Shown one piece after another: positions 11,098-24,152 of a DNA stretch of 64,000 bases. The stretch is from Paragyromitra xinjiangensis (Eukaryota; Ascomycota; Pezizomycetes; Pezizales; Discinaceae). The first letter of the stretch is position 1. Every line of letters begins with the position of its first letter. A model generated the notes under the pieces. That model was not told the origin of the DNA. It saw only the letters and a program-made list of their open reading frames with translations, and ran no database searches. The stretch lies in contig JBCAMK010000006.1 of the NCBI GenBank assembly GCA_038503065.1, positions 868,001 through 932,000 on the forward strand, written 5' to 3'. The position numbers and the translations under genes were made by a program.

Positions 11098-13661
11098 TTA
11101 TCCAAACCAACCGCCTCCGTCTCCGGAGCCAAGTCCACCGTAATCCATGGCTCCCATTCCCACAAACGGCGCACCCTCATCAGTTCCTGTCACCACTGGG
11201 TCTGGTACCGGCGCTGGTATATTCTTGTTCACTATTGTTGCTGCCGTCACCACGTTTTTCACCGTTGTCAAGTCATTGCCAACTATGGGACCAGGAGTTG
11301 GTTTCATCCGTAATGCTTTTTGGGTAGTTTCCACTGGCATCTTTCCGTTTCTACTGCCCTTTGGCCTACCCCTCTTTCTTTTCTCTGGTGCCTCCTCCGA
11401 GAGGACCTGTTGACGCTGATTTTGCGCCGCTGACATCGCAGCGGTTGCAGACGCAAGAAGTGATAAGTCCGCGGTTGAGATGGCGGGGTCTTCATTATCA
11501 TCCTGATCTTGCGAACCGTCTTGGTCTTCATCTTCCTCGCCATCATCTTCGTCATCATTTTCCTCATCATCTTCATCGGCTTCTTCAATCTCGAGATTAG
11601 GCTCGGTGTACTGTGTCCAGAACGAGTTCTGGTCCTGTACGGCGTCTGTGTCAACACCAATCACTGCGCTGTGAGCTTGAGATAGGTGGTTATGCTGCTG
11701 TGAAGCTTCATTGATGAGTTGCTGTTCTGGCCCCACATTATTTTGTTGGGCCCTAATAGGGCCTGAGGTGGTCTCCTTGGTGGAACTGGGAATTGTCATT
11801 TGCATGATCTTGCTTCTGGTCTTGCTACCTTTTGGTCTGCCGCGTTTTCTTTTTGGAGGATCATCCGATTGGGGGGCAGAATCTGTTTGCGGATACGTTG
11901 ACGTTGGAGAATGTTGCTGGGGTTGTGGGAGCCCATAACCTGTATGTTGCAGGCCACCATTTGCGACTGCAGCCAAATCTGCATTCTCTGGCAGAGCCCA
12001 GTCCCCTTTTGATATATCGGCTCCGGTCAATGTCATAGTGTTCCCATTCGCCTGGCCTGGTGTCAGAGCTTCCTTAGCATCAAGACCCTTTTTGCGTTTT
12101 TTGCTGATTTCTTCACTGATCTTTTTCCCCTTGCCCGGTTTCAGCCCAAGTTTCTCCCTAACTCCTGGCTCGGTTGTATGCTTTCCCACAAAACACCATC
12201 CTCCGGTCCTGTCATCTTCCTTTCTAGGCCACAACAACAGCTGCTCGCTCGTACTCTGTACTTCTCTCCCGCAACATTTCCATTTCCATGTGGTTTTATA
12301 ATTATTCTTCCTTCTCGGCAGCGTCACCGCCTCCAGTCCAGCTTCGAAGCCTTTGTATGGATGTTTCACCGCACATGTAGCTTCAGAAGACGGATCAGAG
12401 GCAGGGGTTGCTCTCCATGTCGGGTTAAAGGGTTTCAAACATCGTGTGCAATTCACTAATTTGTCCACCGTGTTCTTCCCCCTCGCTGATTGCGAGGGAG
12501 CTAGCATCCCCGGTGCAGGGGCAGCTACAGGCGCAGGCGCGAGCATAGGTTGTGTATATGGTAGTGGTGGTGGGGCCATCGCCTGTAACCCTATTGGACT
12601 TGCAGCAATAGGGACCGGCACAGACGTCCCGTCATTCAGCTTCGTCTTCTTCCCTGGCGGCCGTCCCCGTTTTTTCCTGGCCTGTTCCTGTTGGTTGCCA
12701 GCTGTGGCACCATTTTGTACGGGACTAGCAATAGGGGGCGGAGGACTCGGAAATACCTCGCCAATTCGCCGGAGGAGACTGCCGTCGTTGAGAGATGGCC
12801 ATTTCACAAGTGCATCTTTTATCTGTGCGACGATTGTGTCCGGGGGGAGTTGGCGGAATATGTTCATTATTCTAGAAAGCTCCCAGACAGCCTCCTGTGG
12901 GACGCTAGATGGGTCAAAGCCGACTTTTGGGCTAGCGATGTTGATGGATATGGGTGATGGCGCGAGTGGGCGCGGTCCCATATTCTAGATGCATCGAACC
13001 AAATCAACATACTCCCAGAGTAAAAGAAGGATGACCACCACAGGATCCGAACACAACATATTACTCAAACATGGGGCGAAAGGTGCTCGTAAGTAAGCCA
13101 AAATAAGAATCGAGGATCACCCACAGCTCCTGCTTTCTGCATTCCCCCATGTACTGGTGAAACGGTAATTTTCTGCAAAACCCCCCTCCCCGATCCAGCC
13201 GCAGCTGCAACACTGGTACTTGTTTGCTGTGGGCCAGCACCATCCACATCCATATGCATTACCGAGAAACTGCCTTGCCTTGCGCTTGCACCAATGCCTA
13301 CGGGCGACCCTGACCCACCGGCTGTAGACGACCGCCCATTCATAACCGGCGATACCGCGACGGGGGTTGTTGGCGTGTGCGATGGCGTATCGGATGTCCA
13401 CGGAGAAGGTACAAAATCGCTTACTCTGAACCGTGAGCACTGGCCGGCAGGGGCCGAGGTAGTAGTTGGCGATGAGGCCTCGCGGTTGAACTCAGAGAGG
13501 CGGAAACGATGGAATTGGGCAGCGGCGTTGATGGGGGGGCCGATAGGTTTAGATTGGGTGGCAGAAGGTTTTGAGGAGGGGGAGGGATCTGATGGTAGGC
13601 GCGAGGTGAGGACGGGGGAGGCTGAGGAGGTGACGTCGCGAGGCGTCGGGGGTTTTGCCAT
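11098..13661 (-). CDS. AT-hook nuclear protein with Cys/His cluster, about 807 aa
   Basis: Two exons: 13661-13125 and 12984-11098, joined by a 140-bp intron (donor GTGGGT, acceptor CATCTAG) that keeps the frame (Gly-Ala then Asn-Met). The start ATG sits in strong context (GACCATGGC). The protein has three AT-hooks, each with an RGRP core: about residues 283-292 (KKRGRPPGKK), 556-568 and 713-725 (KRKRGRPKGS). A Cys/His region at about 358-448 holds Cys-x2-Cys, Cys-x3-His, a Cys-Cys pair with flanking tryptophans and Cys-x4-His, which could bind zinc. A strongly acidic Asp/Glu block lies at about 640-680. The N-terminal exon is Ser/Pro-rich with two related FRLSEF / FRVSDF motifs. AT-hooks bind the minor groove of AT-rich DNA, so a chromatin or transcription role in the nucleus is likely. 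The exact donor site is my inference; the second ATG at 12981 would otherwise give a 627-aa product. Confidence 0.75.
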
Positions 13662-14586
13662 GGTCTAGTCGTGTTCGGAAGCGATGCTCAAGGATTTTGA
13701 GGGCGGGTAGAATGGGGGTGGTGGTAGTGGTGGTAATGGTGGTGTATTGTGTAGGTGGTTGTGGTTGTGATGGTGGGAAGAGGAGAACGGATGAGGTAGG
13801 TGAGATGCGTAGGAATATGTATCTGGACGAGAGCGAATGAAAAGGTGCAGAAATAGCAGAGGCGTTGCTGAGGACTAATGCATTCAAGTTACAGATACGA
13901 AGTGGAGAAGACGGATGATAAGTGAGCGAGTGACAGTGTAGGGGATATTTTGAGCACGGAGGTTGGAAGTCCAATCCAGACAGATCGCGTCGGGGAATCT
14001 TTTCGAGATTCTCGGGGGACGAAGATTGAGGTGGGCCTGGCTAGCACGGGTTTTGCTCTCGGACCAGTCAGTGGCTGGGCAAATTGCACCACCGGCGGGA
14101 ACGCAAGTAAAGAGTGTTTCCGAATTGTCTCGCGTATTGTGCTATTTTATTTTATTTTAATTTTAATTTTTTCATTTTTTATTCTTGGATTCTTCCACAG
14201 ACAGCCCAAGCCGTATTGATCGCGGAGGTGATGGGGGTTGGTTCTGAAGTGATGGGTGAGGCAAGGGAAGGGATGGGGTCCGTCGCCATGCGGCATCGAC
14301 ATCGCTGGATGGGATGCTCAGATGCGCTCGAGGGGCCCAATTACAGTTGATGGTTCTATTTGACAGCTTGCCCCTCATATCTACTCTACCAACGAGAAGA
14401 TGAGTGATGGGATAGGATGTATGTATGTACGGATGGTCCAATGGTAGAGGTACATTTGAAAGCCACCCTTTTCTTGCTCCAGTAGAGGTGCATACAGTAG
14501 TCCGTATGGGCTTGGAAGAACCCATACCAGCCAATTCCCTTCAAGTAGAGTACCACAAGCTCCCGCCCCGCAGGTGCTTGATCTTA

Positions 14587-14634
14587 CGCATAACTCATCG
14601 CAATGGACAGGGCTAGGGGTTACACTCCGCTTTT
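14587..14634. repeat. Dispersed repeat, copy 1
   Basis: Shares GCATAACTCATCGC, then ATGG, ACAGGGC, AGGGGT and ACACTCC in the same order with 15350-15402, with a small insertion in the second copy. Probably remnants of one repeated element. Confidence 0.55.
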
Positions 14635-15349
14635 GCGCATAATATTGGTGAATCTCTGCTCCTTCTTGATAATTTCTGGGCTTGCTATCGTGTGTCCTTG
14701 TGCTGCTGCTCTAGGATGGTATCCTTACCCGGCCTTTCACTGATCTTTGCTTATTTTCAACAACAGATGTCTCAGTACTAATCAAGTTGCAAACGACATG
14801 CCTTATCCAAATTATCTAGGCAACAGAAGGGGCTGGGAGAGGATGGAAAGCGACTCTTCTTGCATAGGCTATAGATTGATTTAGAAGTGCTACCGACTGT
14901 TGAGATATCGCGACCCTTACCCTTTAGTTACTAGAGCTAAGAGGCTAGGTTAGGCGACTTAATCCACACACCTGCACCTCCTTCTAGTCAACTATGGATC
15001 CCATGGGTGTTAATCTAGACTTCTAGCAGCATAGGCAACTGAGATGGAATGCAGATGTAATCAAGCTCATGATCACTACCGAGTGTTTCATTGAGAACTC
15101 ACCTAGCTCACTAGGATCACCTCTCACCACTGCCCTGGTTTTATTCTTCAGAGGAAGCTTGTGGTCCTCAGTAGTTTTGTCATACCTCGGGACAGGAAAC
15201 ACGCAAGGGTTGTATTTGTAATCACAAAGCGGACAGACGATCTGTCAGCAGGATTTCTGCCCTACATTTATACTCAGAGGCTAAAGCAGCAAGACTCGGC
15301 CCAAACGGGCGAATGCATCTAGAAGCAGATCATCCACCAACGCTGGCCC

Positions 15350-15402
15350 GCATAACTCATCGCGATGGGCGAGACAGGGCCAGGGGTGACACTCCACTCG
15401 TG
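15350..15402. repeat. Dispersed repeat, copy 2
   Basis: Second copy of the segment at 14587-14634; same orientation, roughly 85 percent similar by eye. Confidence 0.55.
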
Positions 15403-17707
15403 TGGCCACCAGCAATCGAAGCCATCTGTCGATAAAATCACCAAGTATACACCCATTCTCTCCACGCATATCCAATCGACTGCCTCTTTGGGCGACCGGT
15501 AACGATCCCAACTCGAACGGTCGCTTCTTCGGTCCTGTTTCTCACTCGGCTGGTCCTAATTAGTCCCGCGTTGACTTCCAACGTCCGCCCGCTTCCGCGG
15601 TACCAGATGTTCGGGGTCCCGAGAATGGGAGACCGGTTGGTGGAGGTGGAGCCTCACCACTGTAGCCGATCCTCGCGTAAAACAGTTGGGGCGACGACCC
15701 CGCACTCGTCCTACATGAGTCCATTCCGCCACACCTGGAGCCTTCTTTCAACATCATCGGAGATGCATGAATTGACATGGTGACACCCCCCTTTTTTTGT
15801 TTATTTTTGGAGGAGTCATGTGACTGGCGGATCGATGGATCGTTTATATTACTTCCTCGGGATTCAAGAGGTGTGGTTTTTGTTTGATTTGTACTCGAGT
15901 GTAACGAGGAGGGAAGGAAATGTACCGTTTACTTTGGGTAGAAAAGAAAGAAAAAAAAAGCATGCGATTTTTTGTTCTTTTTTTCTTCTTTTTCTTTTTT
16001 TCTTCAAAAGCAGGACGGATGGGATTTCTCCGGGATCTCGTGCGGGGCTTGGTCCGGTTATCAATATTTGAGCGATAATTTACCACCATGTTTTTCCTCC
16101 AACAGTCTTTGCACTTTTGTTGAGATATCACTTCTGTATTCCGATGGGCGGGCTGGTGTATCTTGTCACTTTTTTTCTCTCGATAAGAGATGGTTTCTCG
16201 TCCACCACTGGTTCGTATGGTATAGGGGGTAGTCTCTGGGCGATTCACGACTGGATGGGATCCTGGTATGGTCTTTTCACGATACTTGGTTGATGTCTTT
16301 TTTGTGGTCTAGGCTGGTGCGGCGGGATGCCTTATCACGGGCAGAGATATTACTCTATTGATGTGGAAATCACACCAGCATCCATCGCGGCAGGTCAGAG
16401 CCCCTCGTGCCGAACGATTAACACCACTCGGCCTCGTTATGTCGTGCATGGGTATGGATTAGTACTGTACGGGAATGGGGATGTCTTAGATGATGGGTTG
16501 CGGTACCGTTGACTTGCGGTGGGGGTTTGTTCCGTTCGGACTTGTGGCCTTGCGACTGGTTGCTGAAGTCTTTTTTTAACGTGGTGCTTGAGGGGTTTGG
16601 AGCCTGTACTTTTGCATGGTGTGGGGATCGGGCTGTGTTGAGTCGTGGTTATGGTAGTATGTTTTGTTGGGTTCGACGGAGTGGTTCTGACTGGTGTTGT
16701 GGTGTTAGACTTGGCTTTGAGGGTAGCATTCGGTGTTGGTTTGGAGTTGATGGAGTTCGATATTTATACCGCTGGATAGAACCGCCGTTTCCAACAGACG
16801 AACTCTCACTCCTATCACCGATCACCCCACAGATACCGAACTCTTAGCCACCACCACGTCCCAGCGGAACACCCAAGACTAGAAACACTAGCTTGAAAGC
16901 ATGCAAGCAAGTGCGTACGCATTCAAACCCCTACACCCTGCATCACCCGCCCCATCCACACGACCCGACCTCGCTACTATGCAAGAGCATAGATTAGCAC
17001 CGTATAGAAAATGGGAAGGTATTTTACTTATGGTTTCAACACTACCGGCTTGCGATTGAATAGTTGGTTCAATCCTAGCTGCTAGTCTTGAAGCTGTTAG
17101 TAAAAGCTCCAAATTTTTTATATGGTGCTTGTTTGGGTGGTGTCCGTGTTTTTGTATTGTAGGGTAGGCTGGGTCGTGTTTGTGGGGTGGGATGATGGAG
17201 TTTTGGTAGACGGTTCTGACGGTGCGTGGTGCATCAGATGATAGGTGAACCGACGGCTTCTAAACTGTCGCTATGGGGAACTTTAGGAGTAATGGAACTA
17301 ACCGGAGGAGTGAGAGCGGAATAACTCGTCCAACCGGCGACTTCAACACGTTAGTAATTCTCTAGTTCTCGGTGTTGTTAACGGTGTCGCTTCGGTTCTC
17401 GTAACCGTAGGCTAGCTCCATTGCTCTCGGTAACGCGAGCGGAGCCGGAAGGGTAGTAGTTGGTATTGTTACTGAAGGTGGTGCAGTAGGTGGTGGGTTT
17501 GCCTGGATCGTGTTGGTGGCTAACAGGTGGTAGCCGGAAATGACTAACCGTAGCTCTCGAAAGTGCACTTTATTTGGTTGACTGGCTTACGGCCCTGGCT
17601 TAGTATTGTCGGTAGGAATTGTTGGGTGATTGAGTGAAAGAATTGAGTACTGGTTTAGTGCTGGTGTCCCTAAAATATTTCGAGATGCTAGGATTAGTAG
17701 TTCTCTA

Positions 17708-17734
17708 AGTAGTAGTAGTAGTAGTAGTAGTAGT
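17708..17734. repeat. (AGT)9 microsatellite
   Basis: Nine uninterrupted AGT units. Confidence 0.95.
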
Positions 17735-19834
17735 AATGTAGTGGGAAAGTCGCACTTTAAGCATTTCAGTCCTGGGGGTACAACCACAAGAAATCAAGCC
17801 AACAGGCCGACGAGTTTCCTACCTGTATTCCCAGCTGCACGTGGCTCTGTAACCTTCTCCTTGTATCGACCCAATACCTTTTGAATACAGAAACCACAAT
17901 TTATCTGGTCCATCAAGTTACCATGCGTGGCAAAAACGTGGTATAAGGCTATCAACAGACTGCAGAAGCTGGGCCAGAAACTGCGCCAAGACCTTTTTTG
18001 TTTTCTGCACGTAGTTTTGTTGATGCAGGAATTACAACTTGACTGGTTGGGCTGGACACAACACGTGGTGCATGCTGCAGGAACCAACGTTGATCCAGGG
18101 GGTAGTTTTTGCGCCGGGTATCCGGTGTTTGGATAGGTACATGGGGTTGACTTGCTATGGGATGTTTTGCGGGGTTGTCAATGATTGTGGGGCTGTTCGA
18201 GTGATAGTTTGTGCATATTTTTATTGGGGTGGTAGGTACATATGGGGGTTAAATGGAGGATGGAGGACGGGCAAATAGGTCTGTATGTGCAGAGCTCGGA
18301 CTTTCTGGCTGAAACAGGTGCCGTGGATAGCGAATAGCGCGTCAGCTAAAGGCTAAAGGGAATTAAGAGGTTCCTATCCCGAAAATATTTAGCGGGAATG
18401 ACATTACCTTCCTGGAATCTGCCCTGATAGCTACTGCAGGATAGGAAGTTGTAGTAATCTGTTTTTATTTTATTTTTAAATATGGGTTGGATGGTCCACA
18501 CTCGTAGTTCCACCTCACCACTATATGGGTGATGTCGCTTCGTTATCACCTAGGGTGTCTAATGAGTTCATCATTATCATCACTAGCTAGGGGTGTTGAT
18601 ACCTCGAGATGTGAGCTACGGATAAACTCGGTTCATCATTTCAGTTAGGTCTGGCCGTTTTTCGGGGCATAGGGATTGGAGTTTCGTATCTTGATAGACG
18701 TTATATTAGAAAGTGGGTATGAGGAGAGCTTGAGGTAGATGCAAGGAACTGTTTGTACGGCTGCTTCCGGACGCCCGAATCCTCTTAGGGTCGAATTAAG
18801 AACTAATTTCGGATGTCTGAGGGTCGCTTATTAGACACCCTGAGCTGTTTGAACCCTTGACCGAGTCTTATTCCTAACTGTTTTAGCTTGACTTATTTTA
18901 TATCGTGATGTTTCCGTAGACCAGGATGGGATTAGAAATAACTGGATTGAGACTATTGTGACATCCGAGTGATCGGCAATGATGTTCCGTTGCTATTACC
19001 AGGTTAGTGTGAAACCTGCCATTCCAAACGGTTCCCGGGTTTCTCATGCATGCATGCTAAGGATCCCATGCGAAGGGGTTGATCGCCATTCTTGGCGCTT
19101 ACGGTCTCGTGTAGGGTGGAATGGTATAGCGTTTTGGGTATCGTACTGGGGGTCCTTGTGGTGGTGGTGCGTTAGTGTTTGGGGGGGGGGGCGCTGGTGT
19201 GATTCGTTTATGGGTGGGCTTGTGTTTTTGGGATAGAAGGTTTGGATTATTGTTGGGGGCTAGGGATGGCGATTTGGGGTGGGAATCGTCCGAGTGATCC
19301 GTGGTGAGTTCTTGATCTGGGTACGGCATCTCTTGTTGGTTAAGCTCTCTGAAGCGGCTAAATCGATCATTTACAATATGTATACCTTGGTTATTGCATT
19401 TTTAGTCTGTTCGCTGAAACGGTGGTTTAACATACTGTATTAGGCTCGCTACGTGTGCGTATTTGAATTGGCTGTTCTAGATATGCATGTAGCTAGGTAA
19501 AGAACCGTGGAAACATGGGTCGCGTCAAGAAATAAACATGCACCATCCCAAACATATAGCAAAACCACCATGCCATTTCTTGCAGTATAAATACAGTCTG
19601 TACCAGCCAAAACTGTAACTTTTCGTCTCCGGAACAAAAGGATATCGGCGATCTAGCTGAAACCATAAACAAATAAACAGAAACAAAACACCAAGGATCC
19701 ATATGTTGCATAAGCCACTAAAGTATCGTATACATCCCATCATATTCATCATCGCTGCACTCCCATAATCATCACTCGTAATCCCGCTGTCGTCTCTTGC
19801 CTCAACAACTAGCAAGACCCCCACCACTCCCGTA
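17735..19834. other. Intergenic, no supported gene
   Basis: Only short, unconvincing frames. A G-run of about ten bases lies near 19180-19190. The last part is the C-terminal or 3' side of the secreted protein gene that follows. Confidence 0.4.
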
Positions 19835-20197
19835 TCACCTGAAACCTGCGAATCTCCAAGCACACCATACGAAGCCCAACATCCACCACCTCTGATCAAG
19901 TTTTCGCCTGGTTCCTGGACTGGTGGGCGCAGGGATCTGGAATTGGGTCAAGTTCTGGGGAATAACGTGGCCATAGCATTCGGTTTGAAACTGGCAACAC
20001 GCAATTGTACCAGAACCGTCAAAACTGCAGACATATTCCGCCGGGCAGCAGACTTCTGGGTGATTGACAGTCTCGCAGGAAAGGTAACCAGTTCGACAAA
20101 GGGAGTCAGAGAGTGCTGATGTTGCAGCTACGATGGAGAGTAGAAGCGATAAAAATAGAAGTTTAAGAGGGAGGTTGAAGAGCGTCTGACAAAGCAT
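19835..20197 (-). CDS. Small secreted cysteine-rich protein, possibly GPI-anchored
   Basis: The 120-codon frame starts with an ATG and a clear signal peptide (hydrophobic core LLFLSLLLSIVAATSA, about residues 12-28). The mature part has an ordered cysteine pattern: C-RTGYLS-C, then CCP, C, CC and C, ending in ECYG, the layout found in many small fungal wall or GPI-anchored proteins. After about residue 82 the frame loses this character. An overlapping minus frame (19899-19525) carries a GGGCWASYG motif and a hydrophobic segment (about 19690-19650) that would suit a GPI-anchor tail. Either a short unrecognised intron or a frameshift joins the two; I could not find a frame-keeping intron. The secreted N-terminal half is well supported, the C-terminus is not. 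Confidence 0.6.
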   Translation of the reverse strand: MLCQTLFNLPLKLLFLSLLLSIVAATSALSDSLCRTGYLSCETVNHPEVCCPAEYVCSFDGSGTIACCQFQTECYGHVIPQNLTQFQIPAPTSPGTRRKLDQRWWMLGFVWCAWRFAGFR

Positions 20198-23100
20198 ATT
20201 GCGATAACTTTAGGTTGGGCGTAGATTAGGCTTCTGGCTTTGGGGTAATTATCGATGGAGGGTTGTAAAGTGGGAAGTGGGAGGTTTGGTAGAACGCGAT
20301 AAAAAGGTACGGCGCTTATACTTGTTGATATATGTCTTAGTGGCTTTGTTGTCACTCCCAGTAGCGTGGGGTTTCACTGAAGATGTTGAGCTGGCTTCAA
20401 CGAAAGCGGACTGGCTGTAAAGAGTGGGTTTTCCAAAATCTTGTTCCTGGAAGCTTTCACTTTTGCTGCCTCGATCTGTTCGCCTCGGAGAGAAAATCAA
20501 GCGCTATATGTGGGTCCAGCTGGGGGGGTTGGGGCTCCGCATCTTCTCGTTGCCCAGCAACAGCTTCTGGATCGGTATTGATCACGCTCAACCAACCAAC
20601 GGTTGTTCATTGGTGATCGAGACTCTCCCTGTTTTGCTGGGGGCAGGGTTAGCATTGGACTTGTAACCGAGTATTTAACGAGTCCAGGCAATTTTAGTCG
20701 AGATTCTTGGTGATTGCTCGGTCCTGAGTTCGCGTATCGTTGATTTTGCATCTGGATTCGCTTGGAGGTGATAATCGTCGTGAAGTGGTTTATTTTATGG
20801 GAGCCGAAGCCATCTGATGGTAGGGTTAGGGTAATTAGGGCACAAACCTTGTGTTGTCCCCCAGGCTTCCTTAACCTCACCTTTGTCCGTGAAACACCAC
20901 CACTCAAGCACTTGTCTCATTCACCAAGAGAGATCAACGTATATGTTATTTGGTTCAGCTCTCCAAGGCTCGTCATGGGAGCCATCTGAGATATCTCTCT
21001 CCTCTTTCATGCGAATTTCCCGATGGATCAGACGTTTTATCTAGAGAGTTGATTGGCAAGCCCAAACCTATTGGAGCTTCAAAACTATCGTCGACTTCAT
21101 CAGTCTATCCATCACCCAGATGTTGGCGTGTGGTCATTAAGTCGAAGTGCGATAAAGGAGAGGTTCTTCGTTAACAAGTTGACGAGGTGCAGAGCTCATC
21201 TACGAATGATTAACATGCGGTGCATTTTGGAAGGCCTCCACATGGTTTCACTTTTATTACGTTAGTACAAGCCTTTACTAGGTCTTACGGGCTTAACCAA
21301 GCAGTTTTCTCTGGTACAAGCTATCCGGAAAGAGCCATTCCCTCTACACGATTTATTACCAGTCCGTGGTCTTGCGATCTATTTCTAGTCCACGTTGAGG
21401 CTTCGAAATACACCAGCATTATTCCTGTATCCTTTTCAGGACAAAAGCCTAAACTCTAGGGATTCAAGGAACCATTCGGATGGGTCAACCTCGGATCACA
21501 AGTGTTCTCCAGCTTTAGCCGAATTTAAAACCGCGATGTTCGCTGGAAAAGCAGACGATAGGGACGCATTGAATCGCCATCGTTTCTGGTGAGGATACGT
21601 TTCATAAGCTACGACCATGCTCTGGGCATATTACTATAGGATAAATCCTAGTCATTTCATACACACGCTTTCAAATTCTCAAGGTCCGGGTTTTTTCATT
21701 CATGCCTCGACTGTATAGAAAATACACGAAACTTCTTGTATCGTTTCCAGAGCCAGCGGATTTATTTCTATACTGGCGGATTGGAAACACTCAGAAGTTT
21801 ACCACACCGAATGGGCCAAAGGAGTCTATGTTTTGCCCCGCTAGCTGAAACGGAAAACATGGGATTCTATTCTACTAGGTTCTAAGCCGGAGTGCTGGAG
21901 TGGGGGTGGGGAATTCCTGTTTAACCGCCATGTTATCCTCGGAGCACCTGGTGGTGAAACACTGAAAGGGAAGGGTATTCTCCTAAACGTATAGTTCGAG
22001 AATTATTCGGGGAGATGGGAATTATTCATGAGATCAAAACTAGCGATGGGTTGGCTAGATGAGCTATAGAACTAGCAGCACTGAGTAATACCCAACAACA
22101 TTGGATAAGGTCAACTGATGGCCCATATTCATGCTCATCTCCTCTGGTGAAGGAAGTGATCATTGGTTCTATGAGTTCTGCACCTACTAAACGACCCTAA
22201 GTTCTATTCTACAAGAATGTGCCGGTCAAAGACCATTTTGGATTCCTACAGGCTAATCACATGCACCCGGTCTCGAGATTTCATTGTCAGGCTATGAATA
22301 ATATTCAATGTCTGGTTGATGAGCACCACCAACATTTCCATGGAGGATTTGTCCTGACTTATCAATACTTTCGACTATTTAAGATTTCGCTCGTTTCTGG
22401 GCACGTACGGGAACTGCATCTGACGACACATTCTTGCTCTAGCAGATGTTAGGAGTTAAAGAGCACTAAGAGCGAGGCGGTGTCATGAGAATACCAAAAG
22501 GATCGTGAGTACCTACGGATCTTCACTTTCAAAAAATATTCGGCGTAGGTTGCTGATGTGGGAATAGTTAACAGAGAATAAGGTCATGTTCGAGACTCGT
22601 TTCTACTTCAGGGTGCCTATCGCATGGGGCATTAAAAAATCTCTTGGGGGTGTTACGGTGTTTACCCAAGAGATGAGGATCTTTGGAATCTGTTGGACAA
22701 CAGGGTCGCTGAGCATTTAGCTTTTTGGGGGTGGTATATTAAGGTGTCCGGGTTTTGGGCAGACCATTTTATAAGCGTTGAAAAGAGCAAGGGAGGCTAT
22801 TGAGTAGATGAGCGATGTCAAACGTGGAATATTGGAGACGTGTTAGAGTTTTGCGATGGAATTGGTGGCGTACTTCTGGATGCACGGGTATTTGCGTTTC
22901 GTTTCTTTCATTGGCTTAGAGATCATCTGTGGGTGTGGATCGAGTCGGGGAGTTGCAGATAGGATTATGGGATATTTAGATCTAGAATTGGTAGAAGAGT
23001 ATTCAAGTCATGAAATTCCGATATATAGTGATGTAAAAAGAATGCCGAGCTGATGTACAATGTAATACACAGACCGTATTGGAAATACAGAAAGCAGCGC

Positions 23101-23668
23101 AATAAGGAATAAGGAAGTGCATTTCAACTGACAGGACCTATCTTGACACAAAGAGACGAAAGCAACCACTACGCCCCGGCCCCTTCCCACCCACCACCCC
23201 TTCTATTCCCAACTCCCCCGACACCTCTAGTCTGGCTCGTCGTCAATGAGTAGGCAGGAATACGCGTATAGTATCATATGTAGTTAGGTATGTTTCTTCT
23301 TCCAGGCTCTACGTCAGACAAAGCAATACCCCGTTTCTTCCTCCTACCAGCCTCTCTCCCACCCGGGGCAAATTAGACTCAATCCATGACAAAACGCATA
23401 CCTGGCGTACCGGAAATGAACGACGGGCAAAATCAGACGACGGGAAAAATCAGAGAAGAAAAAAACAAGAATGAAAAAAGCAAAGAAGCAAAAAAAAATA
23501 ATCCAAGAAATCTCTCTATACGACTTCAATGAAGAATCGATCAATCATATCAGCAACGTCGCTCTCACCAACATACTCCTTCTTGTCTCCTTATATCTTG
23601 ATTCATTGCAAAAAGCGGATGTTCGTACATGACTACCATGGGTAGTGGGGGTTGTAGGAAGGGATGGT
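20198..23668. other. Intergenic, no supported gene
   Basis: Several 60-80 codon frames without coding features. A TTAGGG-like stretch at about 20821-20840 contains only two units and is not a telomeric array. The last few hundred bases are the 3' side of the ESSS gene. Confidence 0.4.
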
Positions 23669-24152
23669 TTAGTGTTTTGGTGGCAAATGGCCAGACACAG
23701 TGCGCAGCATCGACTTCTGCGGTTTGGTCGAGTCCTCAATGATTCCCTCTGCTTCCAGCCTTCTTCTCGCCTCTTCTAGCGCCCAAGTCTGGATCCTGGG
23801 AACCCCCAACCACCTCTATCAGCATTGGCTCTACAAGGCTACCCCACCGCTAATCTCCGAAACGGCCAACTTACGACGTATCAGGCTTATACGCATACGC
23901 GACGCCAGCAGCGAAGAGGCCTCCAAAGAAACCCCAGTACCAGATCCCTTCCCAGCCTTCTTTTGTCTGCTTCTCACTCGGGGGGACACCGAGGAACCAT
24001 CCAGTGGGGGGGTCGTAGTGGGAGCCATGTGATGAGGACATAGAGCGCGTGAGAGGTGTAGGGTAGAGGTGAGTCAGCGACGTCGTTGTCGACGCGCGTG
24101 AGAGGAGCGACAGGGTCGGCGGGTGTGCGGAGAGTTTGCGGAGAGCGGGCAT
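23669..24152 (-). CDS. NDUFB11: NADH:ubiquinone oxidoreductase (complex I) ESSS subunit, 134 aa
   Basis: Two exons, 24152-23875 and 23795-23669, flank a 79-bp intron (donor GTAAGT, acceptor CCCAG). The split codon restores DTS-IQTW. The N-terminus is rich in Arg, Ser and Thr without acids, as in a mitochondrial presequence. The core YDPPTGWFLGV followed by KEGWEGIWYWGFFG, one membrane segment (GFFGGLFAAGVAYAY) and KPDTSIQTWALEEARRRLEAEG is the fungal ESSS/NDUFB11 signature. The family is an accessory subunit of the membrane arm of complex I in the inner mitochondrial membrane. Without the second exon the product would end at residue 93 and lose the conserved matrix or intermembrane tail, an easy annotation mistake. 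Length fits the family. Confidence 0.92.

Larger units (their letters stand above)
13662..17707. other. Long intergenic region, no supported gene
   Basis: Contains GGT/TGG triplet-rich DNA (about 13706-13750), AT-rich and pyrimidine tracts (about 14145-14190 and 15945-16010) and a duplicated segment of about 50 bp (14587-14634 and 15350-15402). Many short frames exist, none with intron chains or recognisable motifs. The first 300 bp is the promoter and 5' leader side of the AT-hook gene. Confidence 0.45.

Noticed and set aside
12353..12988. 211-codon plus ORF
   Set aside because: Antisense shadow of the AT-hook gene.
20821..20840. TTAGGG-like telomeric units
   Set aside because: Only two units with an interrupted third; similar short matches occur near 51260. 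Too short for an interstitial telomere array.
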